DNA of 64,000 nucleotides, taken from the NCBI RefSeq assembly GCF_963678635.1, contig NC_087066.1:35587152-35651151 (forward strand). The letters are read 5' to 3'. Source of the DNA: Symsagittifera roscoffensis (lineage: Eukaryota; Xenacoelomorpha; Acoela; Convolutidae). The translations under genes were made by a program, and so were the position numbers. The notes beneath the pieces are model-generated. The model worked only from the letters and a program-made list of their open reading frames with translations. It searched no databases and was not told where the DNA came from. Of the stretch, positions 22,017 through 34,105 are shown one piece after another. How positions within the stretch are numbered: position 1 is the stretch's first letter; each line of letters starts with the position of its first letter.

Positions 22017-23225
22017 CTACTCTGCTTCGAGGTTCGAGGCTACCACCTCGTCAGGCCATGTCTTAACCTTTTTGGTCGTGAAGGTGCTCGGTGTCGTCTC
22101 CTTTCTTCGAGATTCAGCCTCGTTCATCAGACGTGCTCGACTGGCCTTGACACCCGAAAGCGCCTCTTCATGGCGGGGATGTTTCGCGTCTGCTACTGCA
22201 TCCCAAAATTGAGTACAATCCGACTTGAAGTGTCCCTCCAAATTACAGAAGAAACACCTCGGACCATATTTCATGATGAGCCCTCTGACGTACTCTTCAT
22301 GATCCTCGTCGGTCGCGTCGGCGTCCTCGAGAAAGTAGCCTATGGCCTTCATGTTCTGTTTGTATGCAGAACACGCGGAAACGTGATGGTCCATCGAACC
22401 ACAATTCGCACACGACCTCCTCTTATCCATGTCATCGCGAGGTTTGTACCAACTGGAATTCGCACCAGTGTTTGTCCCGCTATAGTTGCCATAATTGCTG
22501 TAACGGTTTTGCGCCCTCGGTTTTATGAGTAAATACTCGCGTGAATTCATACGCAAGTCGTCGGGCGTGGGTACCTGGTCAAGCGACAGGGTGAAGTGAG
22601 TGGCCAACATCGTCTTCAACTCCTCACTCCTTACTCCGTCCATGAACTTCGAAGCAATCGCCAAGTTTCGCTCGGATATTTTCTCATCTGGGTTGCTTCT
22701 CCTCCTAAGCAATTCAAGGTCGTCCAAAAATTTATCTATGGATTCGTCCTCTCTTTGACGCCTCTTCTCGAACTTCACCATAGCCTGGTGCCCTTGTACT
22801 CCAGAGCCGAAACGATTCAGCAGGATATCGAATATCTTGCGAGCGCTGTCTCTCTCATTGGCTCTTTTCGCCATAACACAACTTAATGCAGTACCCTCCA
22901 GATTGCTCGTCAGCGCGCTGCACTCTTGTTTCTTGGAGAGATTCTCTTCCTCAAAGTGTAATTTCATCACCTCTATCCAAGTATCAATGCAGCCGTCTGA
23001 CTCGTCTTTATATGACTTCGGCTTTTTCAGTGTCCTTCTTGACCTCTCTCCTCTCTCGGTTGACTTCGAGAGCTTGGTGATGAATGTTTCGAGAGATCTG
23101 TTCAGAGGCTCAAACATCGAGGCATACATCGTTGTGTCCTGTGAGACTGTAGTCAGATCTTCTTTCGTGGCTAGGTCCTTTTTGACATTCTGCAGCGCTG
23201 TCCTTGCCGCCAGGCCGTAATCCAC
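22017..23225 (-). pseudogene. Copy B second gag copy
   Basis: Equivalent to 11691-12899, with the same 402-codon frame and two zinc knuckles. Confidence 0.85.
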
Positions 23226-23240
23226 CTTGAGTGGGCTAGA

Positions 23241-24629
23241 CTACTCTGCTTCGAGGTTCGAGGCTACCACCTCGTCAGGCCATGTCTTAACCTTTTTGGT
23301 CGTGAAGGTGCTCGGTGTCGTCTCCTTTCTTCGAGATTCAGCCTCGTTCATCAGACGTGCTCGACTGGCCTTGAAACCCGAAAGCGCCTCTTCATGGCGG
23401 GGATGTTTCGCGTCTGCTACTGCATCCCAAAATTGAGTACAATCCGACTTGAAGTGTCCCTCCAAATTACAGAAGAAACACCTCGGACCATATTTCATGA
23501 TGAGCCCTCTGACGTACTCTTCATGATCCTCGTCGGTCGCGTCGGCGTCCTCGAGAAAGTAGCCTATGGCCTTCATGTTCTGTTTGTATGCAGAACACGC
23601 GGAAACGTGATGGTCCATCGAACCACAATTCGCACACGACCTCCTCTTATCCATGTCATCGCGAGGTTTGTACCAACTGGAATTCGCACCAGTGTTTGTC
23701 CCGCTATAGTTGCCATAATTGCTGTAACGGTTTTGCGCCCTCGGTTTTATGAGTAAATACTCGCGTGACTTCATACGCAAGTCGTCGGGCGTGGGTACCT
23801 GGTCAAGCGACAGGGTGAAGTGAGTGGCCAACATCGTCTTCAACTCCTCGCTCCTTACTCCGTCCATGAACTTCGAAGCAATCGCCAAGTTTCGCTCGGA
23901 TATTTTCTCATCTGGGTTGCTTCTCCTCCTAAGCAATTCAAGGTCGTCCAAAAATTTATCTATGGATTCGTCCTCTCTTTGACGCCTCTTCTCGAACTTC
24001 ACCATAGCCTGGTGCCCTTGTACTCCAGAGCCGAAACGATTCAGCAGGATATCGAATATCTTGCGAGCGCTGTCTCTCTCATTGGCTCTTTTCGCCATAA
24101 CACAACTTAATGCAGTACCCTCCAGATTGCTCGTCAGCGCGCTGCACTCTTGTTTCTTGGAGAGATTCTCTTCCTCAAAGTGTAATTTCATCACCTCTAT
24201 CCAAGTATCAATGCAGCCGTCTGACTCGTCTTTATATGACTTCGGCTTTTTCAGTGTCCTTCTTGACCTCTCTCCTCTCTCGGTTGACTTCGAGAGCTTG
24301 GTGATGAATGTTTCGAGAGATCTGTTCAGAGGCTCAAACATCGAGGCATACATCGTTGTGTCCTGTGAGACCGTAGTCAGATCTGGTACTGAACTGACTT
24401 GTGGCACAGTTGACAACCTTGTCTCCGGGGTGGCATCTGCCTCCGGCGGAACTGGATTCGTCCAGCCAGGCCTCGACGGGGCTGCCCTTGGCCGCTCCTT
24501 GTTTCTGGATTCGTAGTTCGTTCTCGAGCCTTGCTGGGCTCTGGCATTGCTGCCCAAACCATCTCCATCATTTGCATGGCGTGAGCGCTCCCTTAGATAA
24601 CTTACGATAAAAAAAACGATCTCAGACAA
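23241..24629 (-). CDS. Copy B upstream gag, start uncertain
   Basis: Equivalent to 12915-14303. One substitution is visible near 23850. It has the same TTG-only opening and the same GTAAGT motif at its 5' end. Confidence 0.75.
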   Translation of the reverse strand: MSEIVFFIVSYLRERSRHANDGDGLGSNARAQQGSRTNYESRNKERPRAAPSRPGWTNPVPPEADATPETRLSTVPQVSSVPDLTTVSQDTTMYASMFEPLNRSLETFITKLSKSTERGERSRRTLKKPKSYKDESDGCIDTWIEVMKLHFEEENLSKKQECSALTSNLEGTALSCVMAKRANERDSARKIFDILLNRFGSGVQGHQAMVKFEKRRQREDESIDKFLDDLELLRRRSNPDEKISERNLAIASKFMDGVRSEELKTMLATHFTLSLDQVPTPDDLRMKSREYLLIKPRAQNRYSNYGNYSGTNTGANSSWYKPRDDMDKRRSCANCGSMDHHVSACSAYKQNMKAIGYFLEDADATDEDHEEYVRGLIMKYGPRCFFCNLEGHFKSDCTQFWDAVADAKHPRHEEALSGFKASRARLMNEAESRRKETTPSTFTTKKVKTWPDEVVASNLEAE

Positions 24630-27600
24630 AATTAGCTGCGTTTAACAATTGAACACTCAATAATAATGATAAGCTACCCCTAATAACCGGCATCCCTGGT
24701 TAGAAGATTGTAGACTCACAAAAACATAGGTTTAACTACTGATGGCTATCTAGTTAAATCTCAAATACTTAAGTTCAGAATTTCGGCGGCGCTAGCAGTG
24801 AGATTCTTCTAAGTAACCTCTTAAAAACTTTGTGCGCACTTACCATGTAATGAGCTGTTTAGTGTTTAAGTTAGAATGCGCTTCTTGATGTGCATAAATA
24901 AGTAACTGTGTAATGCGTTGGCGTAACTTGAACATGAACCTAGCTACAGTTTTGAGTGACCCGAGGGCTCAAACTTTGTAACAAACTCAGTCGATGCCAG
25001 AATAATCACACAAGGTACTCGTTTGGAGTCCGATGAAAGTGTTAATTTTTGAAGTTGTAAAGTCTGTGCATAAATCTGCCACTCAAGGAGGCAATTGAAA
25101 CACCGCCTAGATTGTTAAGTGAGCAAAAAAACCGCCGTCAATTGCGAGAAAGACTAAGAAAAAACTACGAATTAGGGCCGTCAATCAGAACCATTTTGAG
25201 TGCAAAGCAATCTGAAAGATTTCGATTTTCAAACAAAAGATTAGCCGTGCGTATCTCTGGCGGTAACTTTAGTAAGTTTTTGGCCCAAGGAGTATAAACA
25301 TGCTTCCAATTGAACTTCATAACTAGTCATGTAGCATATTTCTTCCATGCTGTAGTTGATTGAGCTGGCCGCTACAAAAAAAATTCTCTTTGTTTCTGAA
25401 ATATTAAAATCAGCAAAAGCTCATAAAACCACCGAGAAAACTTACGATAAAAAAGACAATCTCAGACAAATTTAGTTGCCGATAACTATTGCACACGATG
25501 TATTTAAATTGCAGATAACTGAGTTCAGTATTCCGGCGGCCCTAAAACTGAGAGTCTTCTAACTAACCTCTTAAATAATTTGTGCACACTTACCAAGGAA
25601 CGAGCTGGTTAGTGTTTAAGTTGGAATGTGCACGCAAGGTACTTATCTGGAGTCCGATGAAAATGTTTGTTTTTTGGGGTTTTCAAGTCTGCGCATAAAT
25701 CAGTCACTGAAACAGGCAATTGAAACCACGCCTAGAATTTTAATTGAGCAAAAAAAAACGCCGTCAGTTGCGAGAAAGACTAAGAAAAAACTACGAATTG
25801 GGGCCGTCAATCAAAACCATTTGAGTGCAATGAAACCTGTATATTTTCAATTTTTTAACAAAGGGTCAGCCATGTGCGTAACTTTGGCGGTAGTTTTAGG
25901 AAGTTTTTAGCCCAAGGTATAAAAATGCACTTAAATAAGGTTCATGATTTGGGTATACACACATTTAATTGTAGAAAATTAAATGTGCCCAGAAAGCTAA
26001 AATAGAAAGAAAGTGTGAGGAATGCCGCAACTGGTATCATATTAAATGCGGAGTTGTATCAGAATTGGTTTACAGATGCTGAAACCGTCTGATTCTGAAA
26101 ACTATGAGTTGCCAGATACGAAAATGAGACAAAAGCTAAAGGTTTCCGCTAGGTTAGTGAAGTATTAACGATGGTCAAAGATGACCCTAAGAAACTGATT
26201 CAAGCCGCCAATTGAAATCATCATCACTAGCCTCCAAGAGAATTTTTTCGTGTTGCTTAGTTGTTCCATGCTGTCATGGATTGAGCTGGCTGCTACAAAG
26301 GAAACAGTTTTGTTCTTACATGGTCAAACCAGCAAAAAGATCATTAAACGACTGCAGATAACTTACGATAAAAAACAATCTCAGACAAAATTAGCTGCGT
26401 TTAACAATTGAACACTCAATAACAATGATAGGCTACCCCTAATAACCGGCATCCCTGGTTAGAAGATTAGAGACTCACAAAAACATAGGTTTAACTATTG
26501 ATGGCTATCTAGTTAAATCTCAAATACTTAAGTTCAGAATTTCGGCGGCGCTAGCAGTGAGATTCTTCTAAGTAACCTCTTAAAAACTTTGTGCGCACTT
26601 ACCATGTAATGAGCTGTTTAGTGTTGAAGTTAGAATGCGCTTCTTGATGTGCATAAATAAGTAACTGTGTAATGCGTTGACGTAACTTGAACATGAACCT
26701 AGCTACAGTTTTGAGTGACCCGAGGGCTCAAGTTTTGTAACAAACTCAGTCGATGCCAGAATAATCTCACAAGGTACTCGTTTGGAGTCCGATGAAAATG
26801 TTAATTTTTGAAGTTTTAAAGTCTGTGCATAAATCTGCCACTCAAGGAGGCAATTGAAACACCGCCTAGATTGTTAAGTGAGCAAAAAAACCGCCGTCAA
26901 TTGCGAGAAAGACTAAGAAAAAACTACGAATTAGGGCCGTCAATCAGAACCATTTTGAGTGCAAAGCAATCTGAAAGATTTCGATTTTCAAACAAAAGAT
27001 TAGCCGTGCGTATCTCTGGCGGTAACTTTAGTAAGTTTTTGGCCCAAGGAGTATAAACATGCTTCCAATTGAACTTCATAACTAGTCATGTAGCATATTT
27101 CTTCCATGCTGTAGTTGATTGAGCTGGCCGCTACAAAAAAAATTCTCTTTGTTTCTGAAATATTAAAATCAGCAAAAGCTCATAAAACCACCGAGAAAAC
27201 TTACGATAAAAAACACAATCTCAGACAAATTTAGTTGCCGATAACTATTGCACACGATGTATTTAAATTGCAGATAACTGAGTTCAGTATGCCGGCGGCC
27301 CTAAAACTGAGAGTCTTCTAACTAACCTCTTAAATAATTTGTGCACACTTACCAAGGAACGAGCTGGTTAGTGTTTAAGTTGGAATGTGCACGCAAGGTA
27401 CTTATCTGGAGTCCGATGAAAATGTTTGTTTTTTGGGGTTTTCAAGTCTGCGCATAAATCAGTCACTGAAACAGGCAATTGAAACCACGCCTAGAATGTT
27501 AATTGAGCAAGAAAAAACGCCGTCAGTTGCGAGAAAGACTAAGAAAAAACTACGAATTGGGGCCGTCAATCAAAACCATTTGAGTGCAATGAAACCTGTA

Positions 27601-27778
27601 TATTTTCAATTTTTTAACAAAGAGTCAGCCATGTGCGTAACTTTGGCGGTAGTTTTAGGAAGTTTTTAGCCCAAGGTATAAAAATGCACTTAAATAAGGT
27701 TCATGATTTGGGTATACACACATTTAATTGTAGAAAATTAAATGTGCCCAGAAAGCTAAAATAGAAAGCTAAAATAGA
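24590..27778. repeat. Copy B non-coding repeat block
   Basis: Equivalent to 14264-17452, including all four subrepeats and the PHD-like fragment at 25975-26082. No gene is visible. Confidence 0.9.
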
Positions 27779-28688
27779 TTTTCAATCCCGGCCAATCGAA
27801 TCGTTTCTGTATCCTGTTATACACTTTGTCCACGCCTTGATGACCCATCTGATCATGTGAGCGAAAGAGCAATTCGGTCTGGTACAACTGTGGTAACACT
27901 ATTGAATTGTATTTATAGAGGACCTTGTCCTCCTCTTTTTGCTTGCAGGCAACGATTCCGTCCTTATTCAGGTACAACAAGTCGTTTCGCTTCAGGTAGA
28001 ATTGCTTCAAGATCTTGTAGCTGTCTTCTTCCAAGTCTCCCTTGTCAGGTGCTCCATTCTCGATCCATCTCTTCAGACTACTCGTCATTCTATCATTTTG
28101 ATGAGCCCTTAGGAGATCCGACAGCCTGTATCTGGCTTTCAAATACGTCTTTACCACGTTCATTTGCCCACTCATTATCTCCGGAGCATGAGCATCGTCC
28201 ATCAACTTGACACACCATATCTTTTTCAAAGGCGTCGCTTCCTGCACAGATGGTTCCAGATTGGTACGGACGACCGTACCATGTGGCAGCAATCTGGTTG
28301 GGCGTTTCGAAACTGCTATCAGCTCGAGCTCGTCTGCGGCATTATCCACCACAGTGCCCTCTTCATCTGAGGTGTATCTGTCCCTGTCTGGATCCTGATG
28401 TGTTTCTCGGTCCAGCCCACGCTGCTTCCAGTCTACCAATAAGGAGTGGATTGCGATCTCTGACATATCGGAATTGGAAGTTGTTTCAGATGTGTTGTCC
28501 CAGGACTGGGGCCTCGAGTCAACACTTGAGTCGACTGATTTCCCAACATCATATTCCAAGTTGTCTGAGATGTTTCTCGACTCCCCGGACAAAAATCTGT
28601 CCATCGGTCGCTTCAGACCCGACTCCCCGGACAAAATTCTGCCCCTAGGTGGTCTCGTCAACCTCTCCCCGGACAAGTCGTCCTGCAC
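27756..28688 (-). pseudogene. Copy C truncated integrase segment
   Basis: Same 310-codon frame as at 17430-18362, again ending at the junction. Confidence 0.9.
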
Positions 28689-29778
28689 GGGCTCAAAGGT
28701 GTCGACTCCTCAGACGAGTCGTCCTTGACTGGCTCGAAGGTATCAGACTCCCCGGACATTGTCTCGTCCACGGACGAACAATCTGGGCTCGGCTCGTATT
28801 CTTCTTTTGCATCCGTGAAATGCACTCTCCTCGTGAAGCTAGATTTCGACCTGATTCTGACTTCCTCAGTAGTTTGGTTCTGATTCAGTGTTCCATATTC
28901 AGTGAACGAAGTTCTCAACAAGACCTCCTTCGGCATCGAGCTCACCAGCTGGTTGACAATTGACCTGCAATCCCGTTCAACGCCTCGGCTGCGAATGGAC
29001 ACTGGCCTCTTCTCTGTTCTCTCGGTGACAGTCAACCGCTTCATGGTCTCCATCCATTCACGATCATGCCTATCCACTTCCCTGTCCATCAAGTCACGGA
29101 GCTTTCCCATGACGTCCGGCGCCACGTTCACCGTCCTGTTCAATAGAGCCATGCTGTTTATACCTAATCTGGTAAGTTCTTGCTGCACCAAGTTGGATCG
29201 AACTAGCAGATCCAACGGAACGGGCTCGCCTCTGGCTAAAAGCTTTATCTCCGCGGCCGTCTCCACTGGAAGGTCAGGGTGTCCGGGTATTGGATGCCCT
29301 GACTTGTCTAACCACCTAGTAAGTGGCAGTTCGTCGTAGGTTTCTTTGTCCAGAAAGGAAAACCCGTCTTTGATCTCTGATTGGTTAGCCTGCTTATCCT
29401 CGAGGCGCTCATAAAATTCTGTCTTTTTACTGAGGCTTTCTGCGTTCTGATGCTTGTCACGGGTACGGTGCTCTATGATCATGTGGTATCCATCCAGGCG
29501 CACGATCCAACGACCAATATAACTTTGGTCCATCGAATAGGTTTTCAGCCAGGCAAGGGCACGATTATCCACACGTAACTTGAAGGGAGCACTCCGAAAG
29601 TAGGCCCTGTATTTTTCCACGAAAGTGATCACCGCAAACATCTCCGCTTTTGGTGCGCCGTACTTCATTTCAGTATCACTCAGGACTTTACTCCCGTAGG
29701 CTATCGGACGAAGAACCGTTCTCCCGTTCCACTCCTGCTCCTGGTGAAGTATGCCCGATATCGCAACCACTGATGCAT
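27779..29778. repeat. 10,326-bp tandem unit, copy C, cut by gap
   Basis: The third copy starts with the same junction and matches copy B until the N run at 29779. Only the integrase-RNase H portion is present. Confidence 0.95.
28658..29778 (-). pseudogene. Copy C RNase H segment, cut by gap
   Basis: Matches 8006 to about 9126. The RNase H frame runs into the N block, so its RT part is not visible. Confidence 0.9.
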
Positions 29779-29978
29779 NNNNNNNNNNNNNNNNNNNNNN
29801 NNNNNNNNNNNNNNNNNNNNNNNNNNNNNNNNNNNNNNNNNNNNNNNNNNNNNNNNNNNNNNNNNNNNNNNNNNNNNNNNNNNNNNNNNNNNNNNNNNNN
29901 NNNNNNNNNNNNNNNNNNNNNNNNNNNNNNNNNNNNNNNNNNNNNNNNNNNNNNNNNNNNNNNNNNNNNNNNNNNNNN
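29779..29978. other. Assembly gap (200 N)
   Basis: Exactly 200 Ns, which looks like a placeholder scaffold join. The left side ends inside tandem copy C. The right side is unrelated AT-rich DNA, so the true copy number of the 10.3-kb unit is unknown. Confidence 0.98.
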
Positions 29979-31042
29979 CTTCATTTTTTGATTATAAGGT
30001 TGATTTTTCTGAGTGCTCTTTTAATTTTGCCGAGAATTCGGCTTCTCCCATGCTTAGTTTTGGCTCAAACTAAATAGAAAACCGCTCGAAATTCTTTTCG
30101 AATTAAATCAAAACTTTAACGCTGAAAATTTCAATACTGAAAGTTTCAGATTTCAACACGATAAAGTGGAGCTATAAAGAAGTAAAACTTTTTAGTTGCG
30201 GTGACCAAGTATAGTTTTGGTAAAGAGAGGTGGTGATTGTTTCTTTTTTTTCTGATTTGATTTCCTTCTCTGACTTTGAATAGGCCATATTAGCCAAAGT
30301 TCTCACTATTGGCACGCTTTTGAGAAAAGCTAACATCTGTGAATTTTGATATTTAAATTTTCGAAAGTTTTTCTAAATGGATGTTTTAAAAAAAAATACA
30401 CAAGGAGAGAGTTTATGAATGGTCAACAAGGGTTCTCAATAATCGTTGGATGCGTTTCTATCACAACAATTATGTTTTTGACCAATTCATCAATGTTCGC
30501 ACAGTTGACGCTTTTCTTTTGGCAAATTTTTTGTTTTGTGCTATTCAAAAACGCGCTAAAAAGCCCTTAACTTCTAAAAAAACTTGATTTCTCGAATATC
30601 AGGGCAAAGCTCTCAGTGTTTTGACGGCATTCAAGGCCAATTTAAAACTTTTTGGTTGAAAAATTGACGTATTAAACAAAAAAAGAACAGAAAAAAAATT
30701 GAAAATTTAAACGACACAGCCAAATTTTCATAGTTTTCATTTGAACGTTCTGCAAGAAAGACTGTCTAAAATTACCTATTGGCACAGAAATTGGTTCAGA
30801 CCATGTTTTGGGAAAAAATTTCAACTTTGGATTAACGACCAAAAATAATCGTCAGGTCGGGTGAAGTGATCTATCATACTTGATTACTTCGATCAACACT
30901 CGTAACGAAACGATTGGAAGTTTTTGCCTTTTGAACTACAGATTGAAGGGTCGGTCACATTTCAAACTTTTTTATTATTAATGGAATTTAAAAATTTTTC
31001 AATAATTCAACTGAAACAACATTATAGCCAGTCAAAACCAAG
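29979..31042. other. AT-rich intergenic sequence
   Basis: I see no gene or recognisable element. Short frames lack ATG starts or family features. Confidence 0.6.
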
Positions 31043-31046
31043 ATAT

Positions 31047-31444
31047 TGGAACCAGTTTAAAACTAGTATTTATATCCAATTATATTATTGATAAAACTAT
31101 CTCTATAAAAAATTTCTAACTAACCAATCGTGATCCATAACTAACACTTACAATTGTTTGTAAAGCTGAAACTATTCATAGTTTCACCAACAGAACAAAA
31201 TAAATATAACTTAGAAGACAGTTGTTCTCCTTCCTTAGAAGACAGTTGTTCCTAACATCTAACTCGCAAATACCAGTATTCAATAGATCTTTTGAGACTA
31301 GGAGATATAAGAGTAAGATTAAGATCGATATTAGACTAAGAAGTTGCACGAATCTAGCCGACCGGAAATAAGATAGCGTGACGAACAGACGGTGTGCCTT
31401 ATCTGAAATTACTCTATGAGTGAGCCACCCCGGACATAAACTCA
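31047..31444 (+). mobile_element. Solo LTR related to the 18.9-kb element
   Basis: A 398-bp segment starts TGGAACC and ends CTCA, like the LTRs of the large element but in the opposite orientation. It shares several stretches with them (for example ACCAATC-TGATCCAT and the GTGACGAACAGACGGTGT region) and is clearly diverged. It is flanked by ATAT on both sides (31043-31046 and 31445-31448), a 4-bp target-site duplication. No internal sequence remains, as after LTR-LTR recombination. Confidence 0.85.
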
Positions 31445-31448
31445 ATAT

Positions 31449-32130
31449 CGCCTGTAACTTTTAAAATTTGTCTGAAGAAAAAGCCCACAGAGAACAATTT
31501 ATCTTTTATATTCTTCGAATGTCAAACTATGACCGCTTTAAGGAATAAGGTAGGACTTGAGTATGTTCTTGTTTTTTTTTCATTTGTTTTGCTCGTAAAT
31601 TGATTTAACGCACATATTTTTCAACGTTCTAACCAGTTTTTTGAGTTTTTTCTTTGTTTTGATTTTTCATTTTCCTCATCACTTATTATGTCCTCATCAC
31701 TTATTACGTCGCGTAAATTATCTACCGGGCAAAATTTTTTGTAATTTGCTGTCTAGAGGACAAGTTATTACTTTATCATATTAAAGCAGTTGCAGAAACA
31801 TTTTTGTCGATTTTAATTTTCAGACATATTCAGACTGAAGAATCTTTCTTCATATTAAATATTTGCTAGTTTCTGAGTTTTTATTTTTACATCAATGAAG
31901 CTATTAGTAGTTTTTTTTGAGCAATTTATTGGTCACTTCCTTGTTAGGCAAAAAAGCATTTTTTAAAAATTTTAACTCAAAAACAAGCTATTCTGTTTTT
32001 TTTTTTGCATGAATAACAGTGATCGAACTACGTGCTACATGCACAGCTACCGAATATCTTAAATTAGTTTTGACTTTATCAAATTAAAATGCGTCTGGAT
32101 GTGGTTGTTTTTGCATCTTGATGTATTTTG
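31449..32130. other. AT-rich intergenic sequence
   Basis: Nothing recognised. Confidence 0.6.
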
Positions 32131-32134
32131 TAGT

Positions 32135-32544
32135 TGAGTTAGGACTGGTATGTATAACTCATAGAGTAATTTCGGATAGGGTACACCGTCTGCTCGTCAC
32201 GCTATCTTATTTTCGGCCGGATAGATTCGTGCAACTTCTTAGTCTAATACCGATCCTAATCTTACTCTTATACTATCTAGTCTCAGGTTGTTTAACTAGT
32301 CTCTGCTAGGCTCAATAGATCTAGGGTATACTGGTTTATTGCGGCTGCTGAAGTGCTCGGGAGAGTCCAACTAATTTCTAAGTTAAATTCAAATCTCTCT
32401 GGTGCTGAAATTACAAGTAACTTCAGCACTTACAAATAAGTGGGTTGTTAGTTAGATGGATCATGATTGGTTAATATTAAATACTTTACATTGGTAAAAC
32501 ATTTAATTTATCCAATCATAAAATATAGTTTAGATCAGGTTCCA
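32135..32544 (-). repeat. 3' LTR
   Basis: 410 bp; minus-strand ends are TGGAACC...CTCA (TG...CA). I compared it with 50585-50994 and saw no difference. Confidence 0.97.
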
Positions 32545-32570
32545 CCCATCCGGGGTTTACAGAGTTTTTT
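32545..32570 (-). promoter_or_regulatory. Possible weak polypurine tract
   Basis: The bases directly upstream of the 3' LTR (minus sense) read AAACCCCGGATGGG. Only the last seven are purine-rich, so the plus-strand primer is not convincingly identified. Confidence 0.25.
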
Positions 32571-34105
32571 AGAACAGTTCTTCTGTAATTCAAGGGTGGA
32601 TGATGGACGTTGGTATTTGGCGAACATCATAATTTTCTTCCGCTTCTTCTTGTGACAACGACTGAGTCTTTGCAACAAAATCAATTCTGATTTCAGAATG
32701 GTTGGCTATGTCAGGTTTTTCTGTTCTTCGGGGAGAACTTCTTTTGTGTCTGATCTAGCTTGGGAATGGCGTGGAGATTGTGCGTGGAGGGGATGCCTGG
32801 TTACTCGGATCTGTACGTATACTTGAACATCGAGGTGGTCATTGGTCTAGTTCAATGAAGTCCTTTTCTGCGAAGTCAAGTCGTACTCTAAATCCTTTGA
32901 GTTGTGATTGTGAGCGGCATATCGATTGTAGTTGATCATTCTCTCTCGAGTGTAGTGGGGTCGTTTTGTCTTTTGATGTTCGTCCTTGGTGTTGTATTCT
33001 GATCTATATATTGCATCATGTGATTTTACATTTAATAAAACTTTTATTAGTTTAATATTTTTTAATAATGATTTTAGTTAGTTGTTTTCACAAAAGCTTT
33101 TTGTTTTAGTTCGGTTATTTTGAAGAGTTACTCACCCTTGAGTAGCTCTTATTAAAAATAAAGGTGTGGTCACAAAGCGTGGATGTAGCGCGGTGGGTTA
33201 GGCCGGCTATAGAGCATGCTCAGGACGTCCTTCCTGGTGGGTTAGGCCAGGAGTGGGAGTATGATTTCATGCGGTTTTTGTGAGGGGTCCTGTTATGTGA
33301 CAACGTTTTATGTTGGGTTTGTTGTGGTTTTTCTTATGTTTCGTTGGTTGTGTCCTTTTTTCAAAAATCAAATTGTTTGTGGTATGGGTTTGTCTTTCGA
33401 CTTTTTTGTGTTTTATTATTTCTTTCTAAGACTTTGTAATAGTCTTCAAAAGAATAAATTATCCAGTTTTAAACTGGGTTAATCCGGTTTGGGTACCGTT
33501 GGTTTCCTTTTCTTAGTCATGCTGTTATTCTATGATTTGTGGTATTTAGTAAGCTGCGTTGGTTAGTTTTGTTTAGTATATGATTCCTTTCGAACCGGGT
33601 TAAAGGAAAGTTTGAAACATGTTATTATATGTTAGAGTTGTTGAGTGTGAAAACTTGAAACTGAAATTCATTATTTTAAACAATTCTTCGTGGGCGAGCT
33701 GTGCGAGTGTGGATAGAATTTCTGTGCGAATAAATGAGAATATCAAAAGGTTAGTACTGCAATTGCATTTTATTAATTTACTGCATAGAATTTGGAAATT
33801 TACTGCTAGTTATGGGGGAATTTTAAGTTACAAATTTTCATCATAATTAGATTTACTGCTTGTGGGGAAAATTTTAGAAATGAATTTATTGCATTGGTAT
33901 TAAATTTATAAATTTATAAGTGTAAGATATTAATAGAATTTTTGAAATCTGTTTGATGAAATTTGCGATTTTTATTTGTCTTTTGTGGTTTTTGTAGGTG
34001 ATCGTCGGATGAAGGCTAAAAATCTAAAGAAAACATGAATAAAGTATGGTGAGTTTTTTAATATTTCAATTAGTTAGTTATATTCATTTAATTCATACTT
34101 ACCTG
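32571..34105 (-). other. Element 3' non-coding region
   Basis: About 1.5 kb between the last ORF and the 3' LTR, T-rich on the plus strand. Near 33180-33260 there is a GC-richer patch with a doubled GGTGGGTTAGGCC word (33190 and 33236). No gene is visible. Confidence 0.5.

Larger units (their letters stand above)
17453..27778. repeat. 10,326-bp tandem unit, copy B
   Basis: Head-to-tail copy of 7127-17452. The junction joins the non-coding repeat (GCTAAAATAGA) to integrase sequence (TTTTCAATCCC). A 13-base word, AAAGCTAAAATAG, is doubled right before the junction, like filler DNA at a duplication breakpoint. Confidence 0.95.

Noticed and set aside
7127-29778. CRISPR-like or satellite interpretation of the long repeats
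   Set aside because: Units are 10.3 kb with coding content and a clear junction. This is segmental tandem duplication.
32118-32309. Frame on the plus strand within the LTR (also 50532-50759 and the mirror at 31176-31445)
   Set aside because: Antisense to the element and shared only because the LTR is repeated. It was useful for spotting the LTRs, not as a gene.
33180-33260. tRNA-like or SINE-like A-box (TAGCGCGGTGGGTTAGG)
   Set aside because: No matching B-box at the expected distance, no folded tRNA arms, and no poly-A tail.
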